Shown in pieces: positions 1 through 8,962 of a DNA stretch of 36,715 bases (within the stretch, counting starts at the first letter, position 1; every line of letters starts with the position of its first letter). The stretch is from IMG/VR virus record IMGVR_UViG_3300009550_000029, positions 1-36,715 of that record; one strand, written 5' to 3'. The notes beneath the pieces were generated by a model. It was not told the DNA's origin. It ran no database searches and saw nothing but the letters and a program-made list of their open reading frames with translations. The translations under genes and the position numbers were made by a program. The DNA is from a virus.

Positions 1-1159
1 CACCGCCAGTGTTAGGGGTGCCGGCGACAGGAAGCGGCTCACCTCCAACGCCAGCGCCATCCCCACCACCGCCGGTGCCGCCGGATCCGCTACCGGCACC
101 CCCACCCCCACCCCCAAGGGTTTCGCTAGCGCCTCTAAAGTCAACAGTCTTGCCGCTGCCGCCTGACCCACCGACACCGCTAGCTGGAGCGCTCTCCCCA
201 GCCGCGCCAGCGCCACCGCCGCCGCCCCCCGCTCTCTGGTAGGCCGCGCCTCCCCGGCCATCGCCGCCGGCAAAACCTTGGCTAGAAGCGCCAGCGCCGC
301 CCGCCATGTCGCTGCCATTGATTCCCCCGCCACCTCCGCCACCGGAGCCGCCGTTATTGCCTACTGAGTTATCATCGACGTAGGCACCGCCACCGCCACC
401 GCCCTCTGCAGCAAAACCAAATGCCGAGCTATCGCCACCATTCGCCCCCTTGAAAGGCATGCCGGTGTACTCAGGATTCAGGCCTCCATCACCAACAATC
501 ACGGAATAAGTGCCCTCAGTGAGAGAGATAGAATCCTCAACGACGCCGCCACCGCCACCACCGCCAGAGGCGCCATACTGCCAAGGCGAACCGCCTGCGC
601 CCCCGCCTGCGACGATAAGAAACTCGACGTTTACGTCTCCGCTAACAACAAGATCTCCGTCAGACTCGAAAACATGGACCCTGTACGCCTCGCCTTCGAT
701 ATCGACGATACTCTCTATGCCGCCGGTCGCTGATCCAGAGCTATCAGGTAGAGCACCTTTAAGGGGGCCACTCGCCACCGGCCGGTAGTACGGCAAGGCA
801 TTGAAAGTGACGCTCCCACTTGTGACGCTCCCGCCCGTTGACCAGGTCGGCTCCTCGGTGCCGGTAGTGCCGGCGGCCGTCACTTTGTACACATATCCGT
901 TAGGGGTAGACGGGTGGACTACCTGCCCCGCATTGAGGGCGGTTTCCGGGGCGAAGTCGTCGCCGTATTCGTCCAGAGCCAACGCAATAACAGCGCCCGC
1001 CCAATCGTTGTAAGTGATATCGAACGTGCCATCGCCAGCACTTTGCCCTTCAGCCACCACCTGCCGCCCTGCTGGGTCATCCTTGATGACAATCACATCA
1101 CGGGCAGCAGCCACACCGTCGATTTTCACCGTGCCCGCGACACGCGCCTGAGTAGCCAT
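1..1159 (-). CDS. Glycine-rich phage tail fibre / adhesin protein (3' end cut off by window)
   Basis: The frame opens with ATG at 1159 and stays open to position 1, giving at least 386 residues. The start overlaps the stop of the upstream tail gene (TGATG), so the two are translationally linked. The first ~175 residues look like a globular tail-attachment region. From about residue 178 the protein becomes extremely glycine-rich: a VEFLIVAGGGAGG segment, several runs of five or six glycines, then EGTYSVIVGDGG. This pattern is typical of the glycine-rich domain of phage tail adhesins, known from tail-tip proteins that contact the host receptor. As the most distal gene of the tail operon it is probably a receptor-binding fibre. 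That role is inferred from composition and position; the C-terminus is not visible. Confidence 0.75.
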   Translation of the reverse strand, partial: MATQARVAGTVKIDGVAAARDVIVIKDDPAGRQVVAEGQSAGDGTFDITYNDWAGAVIALALDEYGDDFAPETALNAGQVVHPSTPNGYVYKVTAAGTTGTEEPTWSTGGSVTSGSVTFNALPYYRPVASGPLKGALPDSSGSATGGIESIVDIEGEAYRVHVFESDGDLVVSGDVNVEFLIVAGGGAGGSPWQYGASGGGGGGGVVEDSISLTEGTYSVIVGDGGLNPEYTGMPFKGANGGDSSAFGFAAEGGGGGGAYVDDNSVGNNGGSGGGGGGGINGSDMAGGAGASSQGFAGGDGRGGAAYQRAGGGGGGAGAAGESAPASGVGGSGGSGKTVDFRGASETLGGGGGGAGSGSGGTGGGGDGAGVGGEPLPVAGTPNTGG

Positions 1160-2700
1160 CAGTTGTGATCCCCTCGCAATTCGATTTTGAGCTGGTCGTC
1201 GTCGACGGTGGCCTGGCCGGGCAGGATGGTGCGAATCATCCAGAGCGGCGCGGCTGCGGCGTCGGTATCAAAGCGCGTGGTGTTGCCCACGCTCCAGCCA
1301 GCCCCCCAACCATCCGCCTTGATCGTGAAATACGGCGTGCCGGTTTGCGGGTTAACGGGGGAAAAATCCACTGCCGTGGTTCCAGTGGCCACAAGGCCAC
1401 GCTCCTCGCCGTAAAGCTCGAAGGCAGTTGTCGACGTAAATTTGATCTTCCACCGCTCGGGCACACTGCCCCGGTTGTCGATCGCGACCGGGTAGGCGAT
1501 CAAGTTGTAATTTGCGGTGGTCTCTTGGCCGGTGCCGTCGTAGTCGCCCGGGTCCACGGTGTAGCTCACCCAGTTGCGCACACGGGCGCGCAGGTCGCCC
1601 AGGTACACGGCTGAGGCGACCCATGTGTCATTGGCTGGAAAGTCGTGATAGAGCGGCTGCGCCAGTTGCAAGGTGCCATCGATACGGGCCTCTGTGCAGA
1701 GCGCCATATCGTCAATCCGGTGGACAAAGTGCAAGTCACCGCTCAGAGCGTTACTGTCGGCGTCTTGCGCAGTGAAAGGGTTGGCGAGGGTGGCAGTGCC
1801 GGCGGCCTTGTCCAGCGCATACATGGCCGGGTCCAGCCGCGTCCCTGCATCATCTTCAATCCAGGCATCGTGGAGCAGGTCCCGCCCGGCATTTACCACC
1901 AGGTCAGCCGCCGGGCTGGCGATCAAATCCTTCTGGGTATGGGTAAGCACGAGAATATCGGCATCACGCAAAATCGGGACGCGCCCGTCAGCAGGTAGCC
2001 GCACCGGATCGAGGCCCAAGATGGCAGGATCAAGCGGGATCTGCTTAAAGCTCACGGCGTTGTAGTACAGGCTTTCTGCCGTTACAGGCACCGGAAACTG
2101 AATCTCTACGATACCATCCTTGAGCGTTACCTCGCCGGTAATGCCATCACCGGTAACAACGCCCTGATTATCAGCCTCACCGTTGTACTGCTCGCCTGTC
2201 GCGAAGTTATTCGCACGCACCGTAAAACCATTCGGGCGCAGCGGCGCCGCCGCTGTTCGGAAGGTCGCCCCACGGGTGACGCTCCAGTCGTCGCCAATCA
2301 GAATTGAGATGGGCGTCACCGTGGCCGATACAGGCCGCCCTGAATAGCTACTGATCGTAACCAAGCCAGACGTATAACTAATCGTCCCGAGCGCAGTGCC
2401 CGTTCCCGTGGAGGTGCTGTAGTTTCTCAGCAGCCGCCCTTCTCCGTCATCGAACCACAGCTCACCATCAATACTTAACACGACGCTACCAGGCACAATC
2501 GGCGAGCTTTCCGTGATATAGAAACGCCAGTCTTGATCTGTACCCGCAAACAGTTCTTGGGCCGTTACTTCTGTGCCCACCGCAAGTTGGTAGCCCACAT
2601 CAACATCGTGGCTACGAATTTCCTCTGTCTCTACCGTTGCCCGGTACGACGCCGCCGAACCACTCAGGGAAGAACGGGTAACCATTCGGATTGTTGCCAT
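1159..2700 (-). CDS. Distal tail structural protein with one tail repeat module
   Basis: 513 residues from ATG at 2700. It lies 10 bp downstream of the 649-residue tail gene and overlaps the glycine-rich fibre gene by one base. Near residues 70-120 it carries a module beginning PGSVVLSIDG and ending GTISYTSGLVTIS, which also occurs several times in the neighbouring 649-residue protein. The rest is beta-rich and acidic, with no enzyme motif I recognise. Position after the tape measure and before the fibre suggests a baseplate-hub or tail-tip component that carries the fibre. The product family is not identified with certainty. Confidence 0.75.
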   Translation of the reverse strand: MATIRMVTRSSLSGSAASYRATVETEEIRSHDVDVGYQLAVGTEVTAQELFAGTDQDWRFYITESSPIVPGSVVLSIDGELWFDDGEGRLLRNYSTSTGTGTALGTISYTSGLVTISSYSGRPVSATVTPISILIGDDWSVTRGATFRTAAAPLRPNGFTVRANNFATGEQYNGEADNQGVVTGDGITGEVTLKDGIVEIQFPVPVTAESLYYNAVSFKQIPLDPAILGLDPVRLPADGRVPILRDADILVLTHTQKDLIASPAADLVVNAGRDLLHDAWIEDDAGTRLDPAMYALDKAAGTATLANPFTAQDADSNALSGDLHFVHRIDDMALCTEARIDGTLQLAQPLYHDFPANDTWVASAVYLGDLRARVRNWVSYTVDPGDYDGTGQETTANYNLIAYPVAIDNRGSVPERWKIKFTSTTAFELYGEERGLVATGTTAVDFSPVNPQTGTPYFTIKADGWGAGWSVGNTTRFDTDAAAAPLWMIRTILPGQATVDDDQLKIELRGDHN

Positions 2701-2710
2701 GGTGCGAACC

Positions 2711-4660
2711 TTATGCGTTGACCTGTTTCAGGAAGGTGTTACCGGCGATAACAAGCTGGCCGGTGGAATAATTCACAGTACCGATCACCAAAAAATCCCG
2801 ACGACTCATCAGCGATCCGTTGCCGTTGTCCGTTACCCAGTGGGATTGATCGATATAGTTAGTGCTAAGCGCTTGGCCAACATCATTCTCAACCGTCCGC
2901 TTGACCGACTTGGTGATGGTGAAATCCACAGAACCCGGCTCAATACTGGACTCCGTTTCAATCACGATATCCGCCTGGCTGCTGTTGTTCGGCACAGTGA
3001 CAGTTGTTGTGAGTTCGGCCTCATCCTTGTGCGTGTAGTCGACAGTCACATCGCCATCAGCCTGAAGCGCGGTGGTAATATCAATTTCACCGCGGGCATA
3101 GTTAATCTGCCCTGTGGCGTCGCCGGTAATAGAACCATCGCCGGCCACATCGGTGGCCGTTTTTTGAACACTACTGGCTTCCCAGGTGAGCGTGACAGAC
3201 CCAGCAATCACCTTGCGGTTTGCCAGGCGAATGCTCAGTGGGGTAACGCCTGCGTAGGCCTCCGGGTCCTGAACGTAAATGCTTGAATCTGTCCAGCGGT
3301 AGAACAGCACAGAGCCCGCATCTGGCTGCGCTTGCAGAGTGGCGATAACACTGCCCGAGTCGTAACTCACCTGCCCTGAGCCATCGCCCACCATGTTGCC
3401 GGTGCCATCGTCACGGATGGTGTACCACTTGCCCAAATAGCGATAACTCAGGTGCAAGGATAGCGGCGCGGGCGCCGGATCAAGGCTGAGCACGTAGTTG
3501 AAGTTTCGGTTGGAATCCTCAATCTCGATGCTACCGGTATTGGGAATTTGCTGGCGCAGAGCCCCCGGCTTATAGGAAAGCGTCGTTGCTCCAGACGCAC
3601 TACCCGCCCATGCGATCGCGCCCGTTGCATAATCAATGGTGCTGCCTTCCAGCCCAGCGGGCACCCCACCACTGGTGACGAATATGCCGCCCTTATCGCT
3701 GTAGGTTTCCCCTGCCAGCGAGAGCGACACAGACCCCGGCACCACCGCCGTTGGCAGCGTCGAGGTTTCGCCACTGGCCACCGTGACAGCCAAGCTCACG
3801 CTATCGGAGCCACCGGCCACAATTTGGTTCACATAACCGCCAGGGCGCTGATCGATCACCGCCGTTTCATTGCTGGCCGTGGGGATGATCGGGGCGAAGG
3901 TATCCGCTACCTGAATGGATAAATCACCAGAAGACGCAGCCACCCCAAGCGAGGTGGAGCCGTAATACTTGGCAGACGTAGCGGGCTGGGTGCTATAGAT
4001 CAGCGAAGGCCCCGCTGGTTTGGGGCTCGGGTCTGACGCTGGGTAATCGCGCTTTAGCTCTGCAGACAGTTCCAGAATGTACTGGTCCGCTTTGAACGTG
4101 CGAATATCGCCACCGTTCACTTCATAAGTGAAGGTCGCTTCAATGTGCTGCACATTGAGGATCTTGATGAACTGCTGGGTGCCAAGATCCTGCCCCTCTT
4201 GGAGCAACAGCGTGTCGCCAATCTCAGGCGCCGCAATATTATTCACCGTTGGTGCATAGCAAATGATTGAGCGCTGACCTTGCAGCTGGTTGCCCCGCAG
4301 CGCCAAACCGGTGACAGGGCCGGGAATCACAAACGATTCCACCCGCTGCCGCGCCGCCTCGCGCTCATCGTAGAAATCCTGCGTGGTAAACAGCAAACCA
4401 GACACATTCGGGTCCAGCGGCTGGGCACTCAAAATAGAGTGCGCATCCAGGTAAAGGTCTGTGGTTGCGGTATCCACTTTCAAAAACGCCTTACGCAAGC
4501 TCACTTCACCGTAGGTTCTGTCCACACGGGAAATGTCCTCGAAGAGGTTATTGATATCGCCATCAATCACCTCGTTACCCGTCATCTGCCCACCGCCATC
4601 TTCATTGTCGGTGAGCCGTTCGGGCTGCATCAGTTTGATATCGTCGCTTGTGATCGCCAC
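2711..4660 (-). CDS. Distal tail / baseplate protein built from repeated modules
   Basis: 649 residues from ATG at 4660, 10 bp after the 127-residue tail gene. The N-terminal ~200 residues have no repeats. From about residue 290 the protein consists of degenerate copies of a ~60-80 residue unit with the outline GSVxLxxxG...GDGxG...GxIxYxxGxIxI; examples are PGSVSLSLAGETYSDKGG, GSVTLTWEASS and PGSVDFTITKSV. This suggests a string of beta-sandwich domains, as expected for a tail-tip hub or side-fibre scaffold. Order in the operon (tape measure, 127-aa protein, this protein) fits a distal tail location. No enzymatic motif seen. Confidence 0.78.
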   Translation of the reverse strand: MAITSDDIKLMQPERLTDNEDGGGQMTGNEVIDGDINNLFEDISRVDRTYGEVSLRKAFLKVDTATTDLYLDAHSILSAQPLDPNVSGLLFTTQDFYDEREAARQRVESFVIPGPVTGLALRGNQLQGQRSIICYAPTVNNIAAPEIGDTLLLQEGQDLGTQQFIKILNVQHIEATFTYEVNGGDIRTFKADQYILELSAELKRDYPASDPSPKPAGPSLIYSTQPATSAKYYGSTSLGVAASSGDLSIQVADTFAPIIPTASNETAVIDQRPGGYVNQIVAGGSDSVSLAVTVASGETSTLPTAVVPGSVSLSLAGETYSDKGGIFVTSGGVPAGLEGSTIDYATGAIAWAGSASGATTLSYKPGALRQQIPNTGSIEIEDSNRNFNYVLSLDPAPAPLSLHLSYRYLGKWYTIRDDGTGNMVGDGSGQVSYDSGSVIATLQAQPDAGSVLFYRWTDSSIYVQDPEAYAGVTPLSIRLANRKVIAGSVTLTWEASSVQKTATDVAGDGSITGDATGQINYARGEIDITTALQADGDVTVDYTHKDEAELTTTVTVPNNSSQADIVIETESSIEPGSVDFTITKSVKRTVENDVGQALSTNYIDQSHWVTDNGNGSLMSRRDFLVIGTVNYSTGQLVIAGNTFLKQVNA

Positions 4661-4670
4661 GCGGGGGCTC

Positions 4671-5054
4671 CTATTGCGGGGGCTCTACAGTCAGCAGCCG
4701 GAGGGTCGCGGTGTACCACGCCCCCGGCTCCAGGCTGATATGGGTGTGTTCTTTAATCGGAGTGGCCTCAACGGCAACACCCCGGGCGCGGTCAAACACA
4801 ACGGAAAATTCACGGGCGTCATCCAACGTGAGCTCCATTGCACCCAACCCTGCAGATTCTTTGGCCACCAGAGCATCCAGCGTGGCCCGTTCCAGCCAGC
4901 CCACCAGCGTCACTGCCTGGCCGTACTGCTTCACGCCACTTTGAATAATCATGCCGCCAGTGAGGCTGCGCTCTTGAGCCTGGGCCACGCCGTTGTGGCT
5001 GAATTCGTCTTGCCAGATTAGGTTGTCGGTGAGGTCGATCTCATCAAGCGTCAC
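4671..5054 (-). CDS. Small distal tail protein
   Basis: 127 residues. Its ATG at 5054 overlaps the tape-measure stop in an ATGA junction, so it is in the same translational unit. It resembles a widespread family of small phage proteins that follow the tape measure in lambda-like siphophages, with a SLTGGMIIQSG-like beta-hairpin segment and a C-terminal beta-strand (WYTATLRLLTVE). Function unproven; a distal tail or tail-tip adaptor is inferred from synteny. Confidence 0.72.
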   Translation of the reverse strand: MTLDEIDLTDNLIWQDEFSHNGVAQAQERSLTGGMIIQSGVKQYGQAVTLVGWLERATLDALVAKESAGLGAMELTLDDAREFSVVFDRARGVAVEATPIKEHTHISLEPGAWYTATLRLLTVEPPQ

Positions 5055-8000
5055 TGCGTTGCCCTCATGCCGGCTTCATTCAGGAATTCCATCAGCCTGT
5101 TCACGTCATCCGGATCACCGGACAGTGAAGACGTACCGCCATTCGGTAGCGCAATTTCAACACGCTGGGTGGGCGTATTAGGCTGGGTCGTTGCCTGCTG
5201 GCCACCGCCCTGCCCTTGCGCCTGCTGGATGCGTTGTTGCCGCGCATCCGCCTGCGCCTTCACTTCTTCCTGTTTCAGGTCCTGTACGCGCTGGCGGTAA
5301 ATTTGCTCGTTAATCTTCATGGCCTCGGCGTACTCACGAGCCGCGCGGCTTGCCCCTTGCTCGGACGCGGCTTTCATTTGCCGCTGCAGATCCTTCTGCC
5401 GTTCCTCAAACCGCCGCCGCTCAATATCCTGCGCGGTGCCGTTCATGTTGATCAGCTCGGTGCGTAGGCTCTCCGTGGTACTCGCCGCACTGTCGGCCAG
5501 GCCATCGAGCTGCTGCTTGGCGCTTTCAATCGCCGACTTCAGGGTGGACAGCTTCTCTTCGCCCAGCAGCTTAGCCCCCTGCTTTGCCCGGCTTGCCGCA
5601 CGCAGGAAGCTGTTGAGGTTGCCACCTTGGCGCGCCATGGCACGGTCGTAATTTTCCTGCGCGCTGGTCACTTGTTCCTGCACTGCCGCTTTTGTCTCGT
5701 AAACCGTTTTCAGCCAGGTGCCGATGCTCAACACAGCAAAGTCTGTTTGCTCTTTGTAGAGTCGGTCGAACAGTTCCCCCGCTCCCTCGCCGGTGTCGTA
5801 GAAGCTTTGGCGGATACCGGTAAAAATTTGCAGCAGTGCCGCACCGGCACTACCCGCTTTGCTGGCGCCTTGCTGGGCTTTGTTGCCCACCTCTTGCGCG
5901 GCTTGGCCTTGCTGCTGGTAGGCCTGCGTGGTTTTTTGGGCGGCCTGCGCTTTCTGGTTTTCGCCAGCAGTGGCTTGCTCGGTGGTTTTCTGTGTGGATT
6001 CAATCGCGGCCTTGGTGCGCTCCAACATATCGCTGGCTGCTTCGGCGGTGCCTTCCAGCGTCTGCTTGTATTGCTCCAGCGTTTTCAGGTGATCCATTAA
6101 CGCGCTGTCCGTGCGCTTAATCAGATCCGCCTGGGCCTCTTCGCTTTCCAGCTTCTGGTACGCAGCCAACCACGCTTGCACCAGCAAATCCGCTGCTTCC
6201 TTTCCCTTGTAGCCAGCATCTTCGATCGCCAGCGCCGCGGTGCCGAAAGAATCAATCGCCTCGCGCTCTACCGAAGAAATGCCGGTTTTCAGTTTCTGAA
6301 TATCCAGACCAAGGCCCTTTAACGCCCCGCCCAAGCGGATCTCAGCGGCAATTGCAGCCTGCTCAAACGCCGCGCTTTGCTCCTGAGAGGCCTCAAAAGC
6401 CTTATCAATAACGGCATCCAGGTCATCAATGCTCTGGTCTCGGGCTTCGCCACTGGCCTTCTGTTGCTCTGCCGACGCTTTTCTGGAGGAAGTGGTAACC
6501 GCTTCGGCAAGGGTGTCGAAGTGACGTTTGATATCGTCGCCATCTTCTTCTATGGACTTAACCCACTTCCGCGATGTTTCACTAAATGTGTCAGCAACGG
6601 ACTGCATTTCCGCCGCCCACTTATCTGCCCCTACCGCATCAAGCGCTTTAGCCATACTCGATGTGAAAACAGCCAATTGCCCAGATAGGGTAGCCACCGC
6701 AGTGCCAAACGCAGCGGTAATACCATTCCAAACAATAGCAATGCCCGCCCCGAAGGCCTGCGCAGTGGCCAGCGCGGTGGTAAACGAGTCGGAAAAGTCT
6801 TGCGCCCACTCTTTAATGCTGCCGTCTTTCTGCATATCACGCAGAGTGTCCAACAGCTCTTTCAACCGGTCCTTCAGCGCATCCAGCGAGCCAGACTTCG
6901 CAGCCTCCTGGAAGAAATCCGTCACTTCTTTACGCAGGCCAGCCACAATGCCGGTGAAGTTTTTCGCCCGCTCCGCGCCGGCCCCTTCGGACATTCGCCC
7001 AAGCTCATCGATCAACTGGCTGAGCGCATCCCGCCCAAGCTCGCTGGCGCTGGCCATGTCGCGGATTTCCGCACCCGATTTGCCAGTGATCGCGCCCAAG
7101 GCCTCCATGATCGGGACGCCGGAATCGGTAATGCTGTTCAACTCTTCCAGCTGCAATCGACCACTCTGCCAGGCTTGACCCAGCTGAGTGATCACGGTGT
7201 CCAGTGTTTGCGCACCGCTGCCATACTTGGCATTCGTATCGATCAGGCTTTGCAGGGAACCGTTCAGGGGGTCAATGCCCGCCACCTGTAACCGCCGCGC
7301 CGCCTGCGCCGTATCGGCAAGACTCTGGCTATTGCGCTCGGCAATGCGGTCCACTTCAGCCAGCACGCGGCGGCCTTCTTCCATGGAGCCATAGAGCGCA
7401 CCGAACTGCCGCTCAAGTTCCTCCAGGTCACTACCCGCCGTAACCAGCTTGGTAATGCCTGCCCGCAGCGTCTGGAAGATGCCAAAGCCCGCCGCCAACC
7501 CCAGCAGCTTGCCCTTAATGCCCGCCATGGCACTACCGAAGCGGTTACCCTTGGCGCTGGCACGCTCTAGCGCTTCACCATGCTCACGGGCCTCTGCGGT
7601 GGCTTTGCTCAGCTTCTGCTGGGTTTGATCCAGTTCTTTCTGGATGCGGTCTTCCGCCTGCCCCAGCTCATTGGTGTCGATTCCGGCTTTATCGAGCGTG
7701 CGGCTGTATTTGGCCAGCTCTCGGTTGCTGCGCCCGTACTCGGTGGTGGCAATGCTTTGCGCGGTTCGCGCTTGCCGCACTGCCACGGAATATTCAGCCT
7801 GGCTCTGCCCGGCTTTTTTGCCTTCGCGCTTCAGGTCTTCATAGGTATGGACCTGTTTGTCCATTTCCTTGCGCGCTTTTTCGGCCGCTTCCTGTGCCGC
7901 TTTCCAACCCTTGGCCGCTTCCTGCTGTTTATCCAGTTCCCGCAGTTCCGCTTCCAGCTTTTCCGCTTCGCGCTGCACTTCCTGCAGGGATTCCGCCGCC

Positions 8001-8071
8001 GGATCCGCCTCTGGGCTGATCGCGTTCTTGGCCTTCAGTACAAGGCTGACTACGGCTTCTTTAAGTGCCAT
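5051..8071 (-). CDS. Tail tape measure protein
   Basis: 1006 residues if started at ATG 8071. That ATG has a GGAG Shine-Dalgarno about 7 bases upstream, while the longer reading from a TTG at 8089 would begin inside a terminator-like hairpin. The N-terminal ~160 residues are charged coiled coil. A recognisable tape-measure N-terminal domain follows at about residues 200-420 (LEELERQFGALYGS ... QLGQAWQSGRLQLEELNSI ... DSGVPIMEALGAITGKSG). There are hydrophobic stretches around AFGAGIAIVWNG, then long alanine/glutamine-rich helices to the end. It sets tail length and is ejected with the DNA; at 1.5 angstrom per residue a tail near 150 nm would follow (inference). The tail-assembly chaperone normally found just upstream is missing, and a Doc toxin operon occupies that place. 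Confidence 0.93.
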   Translation of the reverse strand: MALKEAVVSLVLKAKNAISPEADPAAESLQEVQREAEKLEAELRELDKQQEAAKGWKAAQEAAEKARKEMDKQVHTYEDLKREGKKAGQSQAEYSVAVRQARTAQSIATTEYGRSNRELAKYSRTLDKAGIDTNELGQAEDRIQKELDQTQQKLSKATAEAREHGEALERASAKGNRFGSAMAGIKGKLLGLAAGFGIFQTLRAGITKLVTAGSDLEELERQFGALYGSMEEGRRVLAEVDRIAERNSQSLADTAQAARRLQVAGIDPLNGSLQSLIDTNAKYGSGAQTLDTVITQLGQAWQSGRLQLEELNSITDSGVPIMEALGAITGKSGAEIRDMASASELGRDALSQLIDELGRMSEGAGAERAKNFTGIVAGLRKEVTDFFQEAAKSGSLDALKDRLKELLDTLRDMQKDGSIKEWAQDFSDSFTTALATAQAFGAGIAIVWNGITAAFGTAVATLSGQLAVFTSSMAKALDAVGADKWAAEMQSVADTFSETSRKWVKSIEEDGDDIKRHFDTLAEAVTTSSRKASAEQQKASGEARDQSIDDLDAVIDKAFEASQEQSAAFEQAAIAAEIRLGGALKGLGLDIQKLKTGISSVEREAIDSFGTAALAIEDAGYKGKEAADLLVQAWLAAYQKLESEEAQADLIKRTDSALMDHLKTLEQYKQTLEGTAEAASDMLERTKAAIESTQKTTEQATAGENQKAQAAQKTTQAYQQQGQAAQEVGNKAQQGASKAGSAGAALLQIFTGIRQSFYDTGEGAGELFDRLYKEQTDFAVLSIGTWLKTVYETKAAVQEQVTSAQENYDRAMARQGGNLNSFLRAASRAKQGAKLLGEEKLSTLKSAIESAKQQLDGLADSAASTTESLRTELINMNGTAQDIERRRFEERQKDLQRQMKAASEQGASRAAREYAEAMKINEQIYRQRVQDLKQEEVKAQADARQQRIQQAQGQGGGQQATTQPNTPTQRVEIALPNGGTSSLSGDPDDVNRLMEFLNEAGMRATQ

Positions 8072-8085
8072 ACTTCGCTCCAGAA

Positions 8086-8120
8086 ACAAAAAAGCCCATA
8101 AATCAATGATTTACGGGCTT
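8086..8120 (-). terminator. Rho-independent terminator-like hairpin in front of the tape measure gene
   Basis: Read on the minus strand, arms 8107-8120 and 8092-8105 pair over 14 bases with one G-U wobble and a one-base loop, followed by six U residues (8088-8093). It lies directly upstream of the tape-measure ribosome-binding site, in the direction of late transcription. It may attenuate tape-measure expression, be overridden by Q-type antitermination, or mark the edge of the inserted toxin operon. Confidence 0.7.
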
Positions 8121-8213
8121 CCCACTCATCCTGTTAATTGTATATTTAATCGCCAAACGCTTGACAAATCTGAATTAGGGTATTGACAGATACAAAATTA
8201 CCAATAGTAAACC

Positions 8214-8241
8214 TTGAGTTTAGGTTCCTAATCCCGATAAT
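8214..8241 (+). promoter_or_regulatory. Probable sigma70 promoter of the Doc toxin operon
   Basis: TTGAGT at 8214-8219 and GATAAT at 8236-8241 are separated by 16 bases, in an AT-rich stretch that differs from the GC-rich tail genes around it. It lies 43 bases before the first gene of the operon. Confidence 0.55.
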
Positions 8242-8244
8242 CCG

Positions 8245-8263
8245 TGTTGCAATTAACGCAACA
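8245..8263. promoter_or_regulatory. Inverted repeat at the Doc operon start, possible autoregulatory operator
   Basis: TGTTGC (8245-8250) and GCAACA (8258-8263) form a perfect 6-bp inverted repeat with a 7-base spacer immediately downstream of the proposed -10 box. Toxin-antitoxin operons are commonly autorepressed at such sites; its use here is inferred. Confidence 0.45.
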
Positions 8264-8284
8264 TCAATCCTACCGGAGAATCCT

Positions 8285-8461
8285 ATGACCGCACTTCGCC
8301 AAGAAGTCGCCTTCAAGCGCATCGACATTAAGCGTCGCGCCAAAGGTGAAGTCATGTCTCCGCGCCCGACGACAGGTGATCACAAGAAGATCGTCCGTGC
8401 CGCAACAGTGGAGACCGTTATTCGCAACGGTGAGCTTCTGTCTGAACTAGCCAAAATCTAA
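8285..8461 (+). CDS. Putative antitoxin partner of the Doc-like toxin
   Basis: 58 residues from ATG at 8285, preceded by GGAG six bases upstream. The frame extends further upstream only from a TTG at 8183 that lacks a ribosome-binding site and lies before the promoter. The gene ends 9 bp before the Doc-like gene, the usual antitoxin-first order. The protein is basic in the first half (FKRIDIKRRAKGE) and has a short amphipathic C-terminus (VIRNGELLSELAKI) that could wrap the toxin. It does not look like Phd, the classic Doc antitoxin, so the family is unrecognised. The antitoxin role is inferred from position and size. Confidence 0.65.
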   Translation: MTALRQEVAFKRIDIKRRAKGEVMSPRPTTGDHKKIVRAATVETVIRNGELLSELAKI

Positions 8462-8470
8462 GCTTCACCA

Positions 8471-8956
8471 ATGTCTGATGAGGTCGAATACCAAGATGGC
8501 TGTATCCGCAACCTTGATACTCAAGACCTCATCGACATCAACAGGTGGATGATTCAATCCTTTACCCCCCGCGAGCCGATAGGGGTTTTGAATCCTGAAA
8601 ACCTAGAGATGGCCCAACAAAAGCCCACTGTCGTAAAGTACGTATGCCAAACTACCGACATGGCGCTTTTAGCAGCCGAGCTAATGCACGCCATCGCTCG
8701 CTTGCACGCATTCCATAACGCCAATAAAAGAACGGCAATAGCATCGGCCATTATCTTTCTTCGAATGAATGGCTACCAATGCACCCCACCGGTCGCGGAA
8801 GGCCTAAATATTTGCGAAGGCATTGTACTCGGCCACTATGAAACAGCCGAAGTAGCAGACTGGCTTGCCTCTCACTCATCCGCTTCAGATTCCGCAGGTC
8901 TTGCTCACGACACGATGTTTATGATTTTAGGTGAGCACTTCGACGAGCAGGATTGA
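8471..8956 (+). CDS. doc: Doc/Fic-family toxin
   Basis: 161 residues. The motif HAFHNANKRTA at residues 79-89 matches the Doc-type Fic signature (HxFx[N/D]ANKRT), with His79 as catalytic base, Phe81, Asn85, Lys86 and Arg87. It is followed by the helix IASAIIFLRMNGY characteristic of the family. Doc of phage P1 phosphorylates elongation factor Tu and stops translation, whereas AMPylating Fic proteins carry a GNGR motif; the ANKR version here favours the kinase type. The gene is on the plus strand within a minus-strand tail operon and has its own promoter, so it is probably expressed in the lysogen. It could stabilise the prophage or act in abortive infection. Confidence 0.82.
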   Translation: MSDEVEYQDGCIRNLDTQDLIDINRWMIQSFTPREPIGVLNPENLEMAQQKPTVVKYVCQTTDMALLAAELMHAIARLHAFHNANKRTAIASAIIFLRMNGYQCTPPVAEGLNICEGIVLGHYETAEVADWLASHSSASDSAGLAHDTMFMILGEHFDEQD

Positions 8957-8962
8957 TTTAAC

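Noticed and set aside
9-242. Proline-rich plus-strand frame at the left edge
   Set aside because: It is the complement of the glycine-rich adhesin; poly-proline codons mirror poly-glycine codons.
1-600. Triplet-like repeats as a possible CRISPR or microsatellite
   Set aside because: Repeats are irregular glycine codons in a coding frame, with no constant repeat and spacer lengths.
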